In this document: positions 45,281 through 53,885 of the stretch, piece after piece
How the letters are laid out: each line of letters opens with the position of its first letter
Position numbering within the stretch: position 1 is the first letter of the stretch
From: JAAELZ01 sp965237485
Lineage (GTDB): Bacteria > Pseudomonadota > Gammaproteobacteria > Arenicellales > Poriferihabitantaceae
DNA: 64,000 nt
Direction: 5' to 3'
Assembly: GCA_965237485.1 (NCBI GenBank)
Contig: CBDEFQ010000009.1
Coordinates: 1,302,001-1,366,000, forward strand
The notes under the pieces: model-generated
The model's input: the letters and a program-made list of their open reading frames with translations, nothing else
What the model was told of the DNA's origin: nothing
The model's database searches: none
Program-made: the position numbers and the translations under genes

Positions 45281-47293
45281 ATGTCGAGTTTGACCTATAT
45301 CCCCGTGCTTTTTGGCGTCTTTGGCCTAATTGTAGCGTGGTTACTATACCGAAAGATTGTATCTTATGACCCAGGCTCTGGTCGTGTTGTTGAAATAGGT
45401 GATCTAATTCAAAAAGGAGCAATGGTATTTCTACGCAGAGAATACACTTATTTAGCAATATTCGTTGCTGCAGTTACTGTGCTTATTTTAGCCCTAGGCC
45501 TTGGCATAAACACCTTTATCGCTTTTATCGTTGGTGCAGCGACCTCTGCGCTTGCAGGCTATATCGGTATGTTTGCGGCAACTAAAGCGAATGTGCGCAC
45601 CACCACCGCGGCACAAACTGAAGGCGCAAACGCCGCACTTACTGTGGCTTTTTTCGGTGGTTCAGTTATGGGGCTAACGGTCGCAGCAATGGGCTTATTA
45701 GGTTTAGGTACCTTATATCTTATGTTTGGCGGCGACCCAGCGACTGCGCACGTTATCCATGGCTTTGGCATGGGCGCATCTTGTGTGGCGTTATTCTCGC
45801 GCGTGGGCGGCGGCATCTTCACCAAAAGTGCTGACGTCGGTGCTGACTTAGTTGGTAAACTCGAAGCGGGCATTCCTGAAGATGACCCGCGTAACCCCGG
45901 GGTAATCGCCGATAACGTAGGCGACAACGTGGGCGACGTAGCGGGAATGGGCTCAGATATTTTTGAGTCTTACTGCGGTTCCATCATCGCAACCATTGCG
46001 ATTGCAGCGACCTTATCTACGGCAATCTTAGAGCAACTGGGGGCACAACAAAGCCTCATGTTCTTGCCACTAGCGCTTGCTTCATTGGGAATGCTTTGCT
46101 CTATTGGCGGCATCGTAATCGTTAAAATGGGCACTAACCAATCTCCAGAGAAAGCGTTACGTATGGGCACCATCGGCGCAACATTAATTTTTATTGCTGC
46201 TAGTTACTTGCTCATTACCCAAATGGACTTGAGTGCCAATATCTGGCTTGCGGTTGTTTGCGGTGCACTCGGCGGCATCGGCATTGGTTTAATCACCGAA
46301 TACTACACTTCCGGAAAGCCAGTGCGCACCATCGCAAAAAGTGGTGAAACTGGTGCAGCTACGGTTATCATTTCTGGTTTGGCCATCGGCATGCAATCGG
46401 TAGTTGTTCCTGTATTCATCATTGCGGCCATTATCATGGCCACCACTAGCTTGGTTGGTTTGTACGGTGTAGGCATCGCAGCGGTTGGCATGCTAGCCAC
46501 TGTAGGCATTACTATGGCGATTGATGCTTACGGTCCAGTTGCTGATAATGCAGGCGGCATTGCGGAAATGGCCGGCTTAGGTAGCGAAGTGCGCGAAATC
46601 ACCGACACCTTGGATGAATTAGGCAACACTACTGCAGCGATTGGTAAAGGTTTTGCTATCGGTGCCGCAGCCCTTGCGGCACTAGCCATTATCTCTGCAT
46701 TTATCGAAACCGTCGCACACCATAACCCCGACTTTCAGTTGTTGATCAACAGCCCAATGGTATTAGCAGGTATGTTTATCGGTGGCGTGTTCCCCTTCTT
46801 AGTGGCCTCGATCACCATGAATGCCGTGGGTGAGGCAGCCTTCGAAATGATTCGCGAAATTCGCCGTCAGTTTAAAGAAATCCCCGGCTTACTAGAAGGC
46901 GATCCTAACGCTAAACCGGACACTGACCGTTGTATCGACATCGCCACTGGCGCGGCATTAAAGAAAATGATTTTACCCGGCATAATCGCTGTAGGCGCAC
47001 CGGTTTTAATTGGCTTTGGCCTAGGCGCAGAAGCGTTAGGTGGCATGCTAGGCGGCGCTTTAATTGCCTGCGTATTACTCGCGTTGACCATGGCTAATGC
47101 TGGCGGCGCGTGGGATAACGCCAAGAAATACATTGAAAAAGGCAACCTCGGCGGCAAAGGTTCAGAGCAACACGCAGCAGCGGTAGTCGGTGATACCGTT
47201 GGCGACCCGTTCAAAGATACTTCTGGCCCGGCAATGAATATTTTAATTAACGTAATGGCCATCGTAAGCTTGGTAATCGCGCCTGTTCTCTAA
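45281..47293 (+). CDS. hppA: Membrane-bound ion-pumping pyrophosphatase, K+-dependent type
   Basis: A 670-residue, ~16-TM inner-membrane enzyme that couples pyrophosphate hydrolysis to H+ or Na+ transport. The substrate motifs DVGADLVGKLEAGIPEDDPRNP, ADNVGDNVGDVAGMG, and the C-terminal GDTVGDPFKDTSGPA are intact. The loop near residue 450 reads GNTTAAIGKG. Ala at the position that is Lys in K+-independent enzymes marks the K+-dependent subtype, some of which pump Na+. AGAGGAA precedes the ATG. A strong terminator follows 30 bases after the stop, so the gene is probably monocistronic. Confidence 0.95.
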   Translation: MSSLTYIPVLFGVFGLIVAWLLYRKIVSYDPGSGRVVEIGDLIQKGAMVFLRREYTYLAIFVAAVTVLILALGLGINTFIAFIVGAATSALAGYIGMFAATKANVRTTTAAQTEGANAALTVAFFGGSVMGLTVAAMGLLGLGTLYLMFGGDPATAHVIHGFGMGASCVALFSRVGGGIFTKSADVGADLVGKLEAGIPEDDPRNPGVIADNVGDNVGDVAGMGSDIFESYCGSIIATIAIAATLSTAILEQLGAQQSLMFLPLALASLGMLCSIGGIVIVKMGTNQSPEKALRMGTIGATLIFIAASYLLITQMDLSANIWLAVVCGALGGIGIGLITEYYTSGKPVRTIAKSGETGAATVIISGLAIGMQSVVVPVFIIAAIIMATTSLVGLYGVGIAAVGMLATVGITMAIDAYGPVADNAGGIAEMAGLGSEVREITDTLDELGNTTAAIGKGFAIGAAALAALAIISAFIETVAHHNPDFQLLINSPMVLAGMFIGGVFPFLVASITMNAVGEAAFEMIREIRRQFKEIPGLLEGDPNAKPDTDRCIDIATGAALKKMILPGIIAVGAPVLIGFGLGAEALGGMLGGALIACVLLALTMANAGGAWDNAKKYIEKGNLGGKGSEQHAAAVVGDTVGDPFKDTSGPAMNILINVMAIVSLVIAPVL

Positions 47294-47323
47294 AGGCTAG
47301 ATTTCAACATTGCAGTATCAAAG

Positions 47324-47349
47324 GCAGCGGCAACACCGCTGCTTTTTTT
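47324..47349 (+). terminator. Rho-independent terminator of hppA
   Basis: GCAGCGG (47324-47330) and CCGCTGC (47336-47342) form a seven-pair stem with a CAACA loop, followed by seven T. Confidence 0.92.
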
Positions 47350-47459
47350 GCGTATTTTTAAGGGCAGTGTTATGTTTGAGTACCTGGATTAGATTCAATT
47401 TGAGACCGCGTGTTGTATACTCTGAGCGGTTATTCAGTAAAAAGGATTGGTGAGGTTTT

Positions 47460-47567
47460 ATGATTCAATTATATGGAAGGATTTCGTCCGGTAGTGTCCA
47501 AAAAGCCCATTGGATGCTTGGTATGGTCGGTTACAGGAGCGCAATACCTATAAAAAAACGATTATGA
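47460..47567 (+). pseudogene. Glutathione S-transferase N-terminal fragment
   Basis: ATG at 47460 opens MIQLYGRISSGSVQKAHWML, which looks like the thioredoxin-fold start of a GST (beta1-turn-helix with the Ser/Val-Gln-Lys pattern). The frame stops after 35 codons and nothing like the rest of a GST follows before 47747, so only a scrap remains. Confidence 0.4.
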
Positions 47568-47747
47568 TTCCATTTGAAAAGCTTCGTGGTCGACTCTCTT
47601 ATTGATCTAAAATTCTACGAATAAGTGAAATAGCCGTTATGAGCAACCATCCAACCGTTGAGCTACCAACTCATTGTAGCCAGTCGTCGATACAGTCAGC
47701 AGACTAAATACTAGTGCTTTTTAATCCGAAATATTATTGAGATAATT

Positions 47748-48044
47748 ATGCTATTTGTGGTTTATTTCAAAGATAGTGTTGATCGATACGATACACGAAA
47801 AAAATATCTAAAGTCCCATATCCAATGGCTAAAAGATCACCAACATATAGTGTTGGTTGGTGGGTCATTAAGGGAACAGCTGGATCATAATCCTGTTGGT
47901 GGACTATGGATAGTAGAGTCAGAATCCAAACTGGGCGTTGAAGCTCTCATTGAAATCGATCCGTTTTGGATTCATAAACTTCGATCCAATTACCAGATAT
48001 TGCACTGGTCTAAGGCATTTCCGAATGAGACAACATTGGTATAA
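47748..48044 (+). CDS. YciI-like domain protein
   Basis: A 98-residue protein with the YCII-related pattern: FVVYFKDSVDRYDTRKKYLKSHIQWL (His in the first helix), then GGSLREQLDHNPVGGLWIVES and a second beta strand with DPFWIHKL. YciI relatives are small dimeric alpha/beta-barrel enzymes or binding proteins, mostly of unknown activity. It stands alone among fragments of mobile elements. Confidence 0.75.
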   Translation: MLFVVYFKDSVDRYDTRKKYLKSHIQWLKDHQHIVLVGGSLREQLDHNPVGGLWIVESESKLGVEALIEIDPFWIHKLRSNYQILHWSKAFPNETTLV

Positions 48045-48248
48045 ATCCAACAGAAATTCCCGCCTACCAAGATTTAGCCCAAATCGTCGTTAGCTTTGTC
48101 TCGCTGAGTTTGATGCAGGGTCTAATCTCTGTCCAGCTGTCGCTAGCTCATTGTCTCGGCTGATGTTTATACCCTGAAAACCTCGCCTCAAGCAGCTTTG
48201 ATCATGATCTTAGTCAAGAGGTATCTGGAAAGGGCAGCAGCCCTTCTC

Positions 48249-49082
48249 TTATCGAAAACAATGATGCACCCCTTTGGAATCTATGAGTTCCACTGTTTTT
48301 GTGGCTTTTGTGTGACTCACCCAGTCAAATAGAAACCCATGGTCACTTTGTTTTGCGCCTAGAATAAAACGCATGTCCAGTGACTTAAGTCATTCAATAT
48401 GAGGGCCATTAGACGACAAACCATCCTCTACGACCACCAGCTTTAAATGAGGGTGTTCCCTGCGAATGTCTTTGAACAAACGCTTGGCTGCATTACGTTC
48501 ACAGTCATTCTTGGCCTCGCCATCTTGCTTCAAGATCGCCTCGGGTGCCAATGTAAATACCTCAGACTGATCAGGATGCACCAATACCGCCGCCAGCAAT
48601 TGATGATAATACGTGATCTGACCATTGCGATGATGCTTTTCACAGCACTGCTTGCAATGCACCTGCTTGGATGAGAAGTAACCTGTCCCATCCACCGATA
48701 GTAGATAGTGCTCATCCATAAACTCCATACCTTCTAAACCCTTGCCGCGTTGAAGATTGGCAAAGATACGGGTAAAGGCTTGGCGTAATAGTGCAGGGTC
48801 AACATTGTCTAGCCGCTCACGTAATGTCGTATCACAAGGGGCTTTCTTAATCCCGTATAAGCTGCGTAAATTAGCTTGGATGGTTTGCTTATCTTGGTCG
48901 AACTGAAGTAATGAGGGATACTTCAACCCGAAAATAGCCATCCCTGACATCAGACAATCTGCTAGAGAAATATCATTACGGGCGTGGCATGAATCTGTAG
49001 CTTCTATCTGACTAAACACTTGCCTAATCGACTTGAGTAATCCCGGCGCGCTGAGGTGTTTACGAAGTAGAGGTTTAGCCAT
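48249..49082 (-). pseudogene. DDE transposase fragment with in-frame TGA
   Basis: The - strand from ATG 49082 gives 230 residues of an IS4/IS1380-like DDE transposase (SLADCLMSGMAIFGLKYPSLL, TTLRERLDNVDP, YLLSVDGTGYFSSK with an Asp, LKLVVVEDGLSS with a second Asp). A TGA at 48390-48392 interrupts the frame, which then continues LKSLDMRFILGAKQSDHGFLF to a stop at 48249. The C-terminal catalytic Glu region is absent. Terminal repeats were not identified. Confidence 0.75.
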
Positions 49083-49218
49083 GGTTCTTCAACTCTAATC
49101 TGTGGAATTGACTGTATCATACTGTATCCTCGGAATAGTTTACGAAAACTATTTTTTCAGAACCCCTGTAACCCGCTTGTTTGCTTGGTTTGTTAATTGG
49201 GCGGGAATTGCTGCTTGT

Positions 49219-49880
49219 CCAACATGAAATGATACTGAGCGAAGGGACTGATTCTAATCGGAAATGATACCGAACTAATCTAATTTCTGTTCATGATGGT
49301 GAATGAATACCATTATGAATGACCACCATATAGATACCCTTGATAAGGCACGCTTGTTGCGACAAGGCACTGATGAAATCGATCTGGCAATCGACGGTAA
49401 ACGCAATCGCTATGATTTCATCAAACGCACCTTAATGCGTTTCAAATACAGCAAACTGGGTCGAGCCGATAAGGGTCTTGTGCTGCGTTATATCACACGC
49501 ATCAGCGGTTACTCTTATGTGCAAGTGAAACGCCTGGCTGCCAGCTATCTCAAGCACGGTAGAATCCAGTGGCGACATCGTGCCACAAGGGGCTTTGCTA
49601 GACGCTATAGCAATCAAGACATTAAGCTTCTAGCAGAGATGGATGAACTCCACGGTACGTTATCAGGCCATGCCACTAAGAAACTCTGTGAGCGCGCCTT
49701 ATTGTCTATGAGCAAACTGAGTATGCCAACCTGGCACCTATCTCGGTTTCTCATCTATACAATCTACGCCGATCTAAACCCTACCAGAACAATCGCCGTC
49801 ACTTTGAAAGACACATTCTAAGCCTTCTTCTATCGGCCAAAGACGTAAGCCACAGCCAGAAGGTCAACCTGGCTATAGCC
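49219..49880 (+). mobile_element. IS element copy B, 5' part (same element as position 1)
   Basis: Begins with a terminus around 49217-49240 (TCCAACATGAAATGATACTGAGC) and matches copy A from 49374 to 49880 with three substitutions. It stops abruptly at 49880, where the IS4 element starts. A 24-base inverted copy of the left terminus (GCTCAGTATCATTTC...) lies on the far side of the IS4 element at 51252-51277, so the middle and 3' part have been lost. Confidence 0.8.
49303..49880 (+). pseudogene. DDE transposase N-terminal part, copy B
   Basis: From ATG 49303 the protein starts MNTIMNDHHIDTLDKARLLR and runs into the helix-turn-helix region, then suffers the same two -1 frameshifts as copy A (near 49700 and 49806). 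The rve catalytic core is missing, because the IS4 element replaces everything after the GQPGYS region. Confidence 0.8.
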
Positions 49881-51251
49881 TTTAAAGGGGTCTGACCCTG
49901 AGCTATCCCCACGAATTTAGGCTTGAATAGCATGTTCACAATAGCTCTGTATTTGATCGATGGTTGCCTCTAGTTGTTTCAGACGAATTCGAAATCGCTT
50001 TTGCCTTAGTAATATTCTTGCTAAGAATACATCTGAATAAGCCTTACGCCGACTGCTTGAATTAACTCGAACTTGCTTGGCAATACTACTATTCTGGGCA
50101 GCATGTCCGATACACCAAAGCATGAAACTAGCCAAGGATACTAACAAACATAAAATCGACCGACGTTTAAGATTGGTGTGTCGATGTTGCGATAAGCCTA
50201 AACCATAGCGCGTTGATTTACAGTCTCTAAAACCTTCTTCGATTTGCATTCGTAAGCCATATAGATTGACTATCTGCTTGGCGGTATAACCATGAAGTGA
50301 TAAAGATGCTACCAATAACCAAGGTTCAGTTTGGTGCCTTGACTGAATCTTATTATGCCTAGAACGACGCTTTTGCCCTGCAAGAGTCAAAGATTGACGC
50401 GATTTTGCTGATTTCTTAACCAACACCAAGAATGAACTCAATGATTGATTCTTTACCCACTTCACTTCGCCTAATTTCAGTGACTTTGAAGTAGCACCGG
50501 AATGCAACAATTTGGCACTAAACCACTGATCAGGTGTAGCTTTCCATGCAACAAAATCTCTACCTCGAATACGGCCTAACCAATTCCAACCAAGTGTTTC
50601 TTCAATGTACCGATAAAATGGCGTTCTAAATCCAGAATCAGCAATTACTATAGGCTGACAATCATCGGCTAACATCTTACTAAGAATATTCATAAACCGA
50701 TGTTGCACCTGCCGGTTCCCTAGTTTTTCAAGTGGATGAACTTCCTCATAAAGCGTTAGCGTACGCCCACCGACTGGTATTGCAGCGCGTAATAATTGCC
50801 AGCTTTGGTCTGCACATAAGGGCGACCAATCGACAAGAATAATAGGATGCCTTTGGCTTTTCAAAATACGCTGTGTAAGTGCACCATATATCGGCTTTAG
50901 TTCATGATACAAATGTTGATTCGATAACAAACGATCCGCTCGTTTTATTTTATGCTTCACATAAGCTGAACCCCGTAGATTGCGCCCTATAGAAGTAACA
51001 TTGGCTTGTGCGCCGTGTAAAATTGAATGAACTGCTGTTTGTAATGCTGCTAAACGACTCGCGTGTAAAGTGCTTACAGATTGAGATAAGAGTTTGTACA
51101 ATAACGAAACTGTGTGCATCGGGGTCACCTGAACTTGAGACTCAGATGACAACTTTCCGATGTACATAGTGTTTTGCATGAAATATATCTCTTATCTGTC
51201 TAATATTAAACGTTTATTTGTGGGGATAGCTCAGGGTCTGACCCCTTTAAA
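49881..51251 (-). mobile_element. Complete IS4-family insertion sequence
   Basis: 1,371 bp with 32-bp inverted ends (TTTAAAGGGGTC at 49881 and its complement ending at 51251; one mismatch over TTTAAAGGGGTCWGACCCTGAGCTATCCCCAC). It encloses one intact transposase gene. The flanks (GGCTATAGCC and GCTCAGTATC) show no target duplication, which suggests a deletion next to the element after insertion. Confidence 0.88.
49917..51179 (-). CDS. IS4-family transposase
   Basis: A 420-residue transposase with the DDE triad in IILVDWSPL, PIVIADSGFRT and the Y(2)R(3)E(6)K box YGLRMQIEEGFRDCK, all intact. Lys/Arg-rich C-terminus. The frame is complete and both ends are present, so the element could be active. 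Confidence 0.92.
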   Translation of the reverse strand: MQNTMYIGKLSSESQVQVTPMHTVSLLYKLLSQSVSTLHASRLAALQTAVHSILHGAQANVTSIGRNLRGSAYVKHKIKRADRLLSNQHLYHELKPIYGALTQRILKSQRHPIILVDWSPLCADQSWQLLRAAIPVGGRTLTLYEEVHPLEKLGNRQVQHRFMNILSKMLADDCQPIVIADSGFRTPFYRYIEETLGWNWLGRIRGRDFVAWKATPDQWFSAKLLHSGATSKSLKLGEVKWVKNQSLSSFLVLVKKSAKSRQSLTLAGQKRRSRHNKIQSRHQTEPWLLVASLSLHGYTAKQIVNLYGLRMQIEEGFRDCKSTRYGLGLSQHRHTNLKRRSILCLLVSLASFMLWCIGHAAQNSSIAKQVRVNSSSRRKAYSDVFLARILLRQKRFRIRLKQLEATIDQIQSYCEHAIQA

Positions 51252-51277
51252 GCTCAGTATCATTTCATGTTGGACAA
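51252..51277 (-). repeat. Orphan terminal repeat of the copy B IS
   Basis: GCTCAGTATCATTTCATGTT and following bases are the exact inverted counterpart of 49216-49240. It is the far terminus of the interrupted IS copy B. Confidence 0.8.
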
Positions 51278-51306
51278 GACTTTAATGTTGCTTTTAATTA
51301 TCACAT

Positions 51307-51558
51307 ATGTTAAATGTTGTAGTAAGTAAAGCAGGGAAAAAAATGTTTGGAAGACGAGGCAAAGAAATTGACGAACCCACGCCAAATACTATCGGTGAAT
51401 TTGAAAAGGGATGGACCGAGAGCCTGCTTCTTAGTTTCGTTGGGAACTCGAAGCGATTCGACTCCCGCTTTGTTGATCTTACATCTGAGGTGCACGGCGT
51501 TCGGGTCGAGATGATAACACCGAGCGTGGATATCGTCTATTCTGTAGCACTACAGTGA
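51307..51558 (+). CDS. Hypothetical protein (cassette-associated), first of an overlapping pair
   Basis: An 83-residue hydrophilic protein, not recognised. It starts MLNVVVSKAGKKMFGRRGKE and contains EFEKGWTESLLLSFVGNSKRFDSRFVDL. Its stop overlaps the GTG start of the next open frame by four bases. The pair may be two coupled genes, or one gene split by a frameshift. It lies just upstream of an attC site, as an integron cassette gene would. No SD is obvious. Confidence 0.5.
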   Translation: MLNVVVSKAGKKMFGRRGKEIDEPTPNTIGEFEKGWTESLLLSFVGNSKRFDSRFVDLTSEVHGVRVEMITPSVDIVYSVALQ

Positions 51559-52049
51559 TAAGTGATAGCGGCGAGTTAGGGTACATTCCCATTGAAGTTC
51601 ATCTCATCGATGAAAGCGCAAGCAACTATGGAAGCTTCGAAAAACATTGTGGACACCTCCCAGACGTACAATTGCAAGAAGACGAACGCATCTACGGTTC
51701 ACTAGCATTCAATGGAAGATACCAAGGGGGTTTGGGGTCTTCAAACGAAGTTGAACGACCGAGTTTAGACTGGTTTCTGTATTTGCAAGAGGACGAACTC
51801 AGGCTACTGCAAACGGCATGTTCATTCAAGCACGCCCATCAATCGATTGGGGGCAATGTCATTTTATCGATAAGGGCTCAAATTCCATCAGATTTTGAAG
51901 AGCGTATTTCTGACAAAAATCAAGATTATGATTATTTTGATTATCTAAGCTTTAGATTACCAATTACCAGGCTTCGATTATCTGCAACAAGTGCGCTTGA
52001 CGAAGAAAATTTAAAAGCATACTTCATGATGTTTGAACCTCAATTTTGA
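51555..52049 (+). CDS. Hypothetical protein (integron cassette gene)
   Basis: A 164-residue acidic protein, not recognised. It has beta-strand-rich segments (ELGYIPIEVHLIDESAS, GGNVILSIRAQIP, SFRLPITRLRLSATSA) and a helical RPSLDWFLYLQEDELRLLQ. No signal peptide or membrane segment is seen. It ends 22 bases before the attC site at 52071, the usual distance for a cassette gene. The GTG start depends on coupling with the upstream open frame. The function is unknown. Confidence 0.55.
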   Translation: MISDSGELGYIPIEVHLIDESASNYGSFEKHCGHLPDVQLQEDERIYGSLAFNGRYQGGLGSSNEVERPSLDWFLYLQEDELRLLQTACSFKHAHQSIGGNVILSIRAQIPSDFEERISDKNQDYDYFDYLSFRLPITRLRLSATSALDEENLKAYFMMFEPQF

Positions 52050-52070
52050 ATCTTGGACGAAAATATTAAG

Positions 52071-52150
52071 GCGCAACATAACAAGGGCATGCAGTCGGAT
52101 CAAAATGCCCGCTACGCGCGCATTTTGACCGCTGATGCCAAGCGTTAGGG
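52071..52150 (+). other. attC: Integron attC recombination site
   Basis: About 80 bases with the attC layout. A TAAC-containing left end (ACATAACAAGGGCAT) pairs with the right end TGCCAAGCGTTAGGG, which includes the GTTAGG core. The inner arms CAGTCGGATCAAAATGC and GCATTTTGACCGCTGA are complementary except for three unpaired bases on one arm, exactly the extrahelical bases expected of attC. A short GC-rich loop (CCGCTACGCGC) joins them. No integron integrase gene is in the window. Confidence 0.85.
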
Positions 52151-52166
52151 CCTCAAGGAGTCCACT

Positions 52167-52580
52167 ATGGAAGCAAAGTTAAAGTACCTTGAAATGATAC
52201 AAGGGGTAATAAATAGAATGGCTGACAACTCCTTCCTTCTAAAAGGATGGAGCGTAACGCTAATATCAGCACTTTTTGCATTGGCAGCTAAAGATTCCAA
52301 TCAGTTCTTTTTATATTTAGCATATTTTCCTTGCGTGACTTTTTGGAGTTTAGATGGCTACTTTCTCTGGCAAGAGAAGATGTACCGCAAGCTATATCAA
52401 GAGGTTTCAACAAAAAGCGTTGAATCTATTGATTTTGATATGAACGCCACAAAATTTAAAGAAGAAGTCGATACTTGGTTTTCAGTCTGCTTTTCAACAA
52501 CACTGCGTCTATTTCACGGTGTTATTTTCGGTGTAATAGTTTTAATAATGTTTATCATAATTTCTACAGGGAGTATTTAA
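52167..52580 (+). CDS. Two-TM membrane protein of a cassette with a TIR-like partner
   Basis: A 137-residue protein that starts 16 bases after the attC core with a good SD (AAGGAG). Two hydrophobic stretches follow a short helical N-terminus: SVTLISALFALAAK / FFLYLAYFPCVTFWSL (residues ~28-62) and LFHGVIFGVIVLIMFIIIST at the C-terminus. The middle is charged. It is one base from a TIR-like gene in the same cassette. Small two-TM proteins next to TIR-like (DUF1863/ThsB-type) genes are known from nucleotide-signalling defence systems, where the membrane protein is the effector. That role is inference from context. Confidence 0.65.
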   Translation: MEAKLKYLEMIQGVINRMADNSFLLKGWSVTLISALFALAAKDSNQFFLYLAYFPCVTFWSLDGYFLWQEKMYRKLYQEVSTKSVESIDFDMNATKFKEEVDTWFSVCFSTTLRLFHGVIFGVIVLIMFIIISTGSI

Positions 52581-52581
52581 A

Positions 52582-52671
52582 ATGGCAAGGCGCGTATTTT
52601 ATAGTTTTCATTATAAACCCGATGTAATGCGAGTATCCCAAGTCAGAAATATTGGCGCACTTGAGGCTAAT
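52582..52671 (+). pseudogene. TIR-like (DUF1863/ThsB-type) protein, truncated by IS21-like insertion
   Basis: The first ~30 residues, MARRVFYSFHYKPDVMRVSQ followed by VRNIGALEAN, match the characteristic N-terminus of MTH538/DUF1863 TIR-like proteins (RVFFSFHY and RN-G patterns). After that the frame runs into the terminus of an IS21-like element (from about TGCGTATTTTTACAACC) and the remaining ~100 residues are absent. The ORF continues meaninglessly to 52785. Confidence 0.65.
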
Positions 52672-52764
52672 TGCGTATTTTTACAACCGTGGCCACCGAA
52701 TTTTACGAAGCGTGGCCACTTGCACCAAGCCTTCAAACGGTCAAGTGATTTTAACGTAAAGTGG

Positions 52765-53511
52765 CTACACTTTGCTCTGTTGTGACTGGATTTTTCTCAT
52801 CGATTCCCCCTCTAATTGTATTTTGTGCGCGTTGTGTAATAAGCGATCCAGAATCGCATCAGCCAAAGTGGCTTCACCAATCGCATCATGCCAATGTTGT
52901 GTGGGCAATTGACTGGTGATTAAGGTGGCGCCATTACCGTGGCGATCTTCTATTATTTCTAATCGGTCATTACGGTTTTGCTGAGTCAGTGTATCCAAGC
53001 CCCAGTCATCGATAATCAATAGTTTGATTTTTGCTATTTGTGCCAGTAGCTTGGTGTAACTGCCATCACCATGGCTCAAGGTCATTGCTTCAAATAAGCG
53101 GCTAGCACGAATATATTTTGTGCTAATGCCGTGCTCACAAGCCGCTTGTCCTAACACACAGGCCAAGAAGGTTTTGCCGGTGCCTGTAGGGCCCTGGATG
53201 ATGACATTGCGGCTTTTGTTTACCCCGTCTAGGGCCAGTAACTGCGCTACCGTGTCTTTGTGTAAACCTCGTCTAGTTCGGTAATCGATGTCGTCTGCTT
53301 GGGCGCGATATCGTAACTTCGCTTGCTTGAGTAAACGCGTGACTTTGCGGTTATCCCGCACGGTGGCCTCGTGGTTTACGAGCAAACTGAGTCGTTCGAT
53401 AAAGCCCAGCTCATCATAAGTGTTAGGTGGGTCGAACTGATAGCACAGTTGCTCGGCCATGCCCGTTAGGCGTAATTCATTCAGTTGGGTAAGGGTTTGT
53501 TGTGGAGTCAT
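52765..53511 (-). CDS. istB: IS21-family helper ATPase IstB
   Basis: A 248-residue AAA+ protein from the ATG of MTPQQTLTQLNELRLTGMAE; the longer upstream frame overlaps istA and is ignored. Walker A GPTGTGKT, Walker B LLIIDDWG, and the C-terminal GEATLADAILDRLLHNAH are intact. IstB assists the IstA transposase, which is broken here. Confidence 0.92.
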   Translation of the reverse strand: MTPQQTLTQLNELRLTGMAEQLCYQFDPPNTYDELGFIERLSLLVNHEATVRDNRKVTRLLKQAKLRYRAQADDIDYRTRRGLHKDTVAQLLALDGVNKSRNVIIQGPTGTGKTFLACVLGQAACEHGISTKYIRASRLFEAMTLSHGDGSYTKLLAQIAKIKLLIIDDWGLDTLTQQNRNDRLEIIEDRHGNGATLITSQLPTQHWHDAIGEATLADAILDRLLHNAHKIQLEGESMRKIQSQQSKV

Positions 53512-53548
53512 AGTATTTTCCTGTTGGTTATAGATGAAATGGTTTGGG

Positions 53549-53885
53549 TTAATGGTAGTAATCGGCTCCGCGCACATTGGCATGGGTGCTTGGCAAAGTC
53601 TGTTGCTTATCGGGTTCGGTAGGTAGCTTGTCGAGACGGGTTTGTAGTATTGATGCAAGGTGTTTGTAATGCAGGCCGCCAATCTTCTCTGCGCGTAAAC
53701 AGGCATTCTCTAAACGCGTCTTGCCGTATTTCTTGGCAAGGTTAAGAATGCCCAAACAAGCACGATAACCATGTTCTGGATGGGGCGATTTTCTAATTGA
53801 TAACGCACCACGCGCTCTGTCGCCGCACCGACCTGACTGATTACGCAACATTGGGTATGGACTTTTTGTCTAGCAAGTTGACTCA
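53549..53885 (-). pseudogene. istA: IS21-family transposase IstA, C-terminal remnant
   Basis: Two frames are needed. GAATERVVRYQLENRP is in one frame and HPEHGYRACLGILNLAKKYG to HANVRGADYYH at 53549 in the next, consistent with loss of one C near 53780. These are the conserved last residues of IstA. The catalytic part is absent. Confidence 0.75.

Larger units (their letters stand above)
52672..53885 (-). mobile_element. IS21-like element, one end plus istB and istA 3' remnant
   Basis: The right terminus near 52672-52760 shows repeated GTGGCCAC/GTGGCTAC blocks typical of IS21-family ends. It carries a complete istB and the last ~110 codons of istA; the rest of istA has been replaced by an IS256-like element. 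Confidence 0.7.

Noticed and set aside
52582..52785. Intact 67-residue protein
   Set aside because: Only the first ~30 residues resemble a TIR-like protein; the remainder is the terminus of an IS21-like element, so this is a truncated gene.
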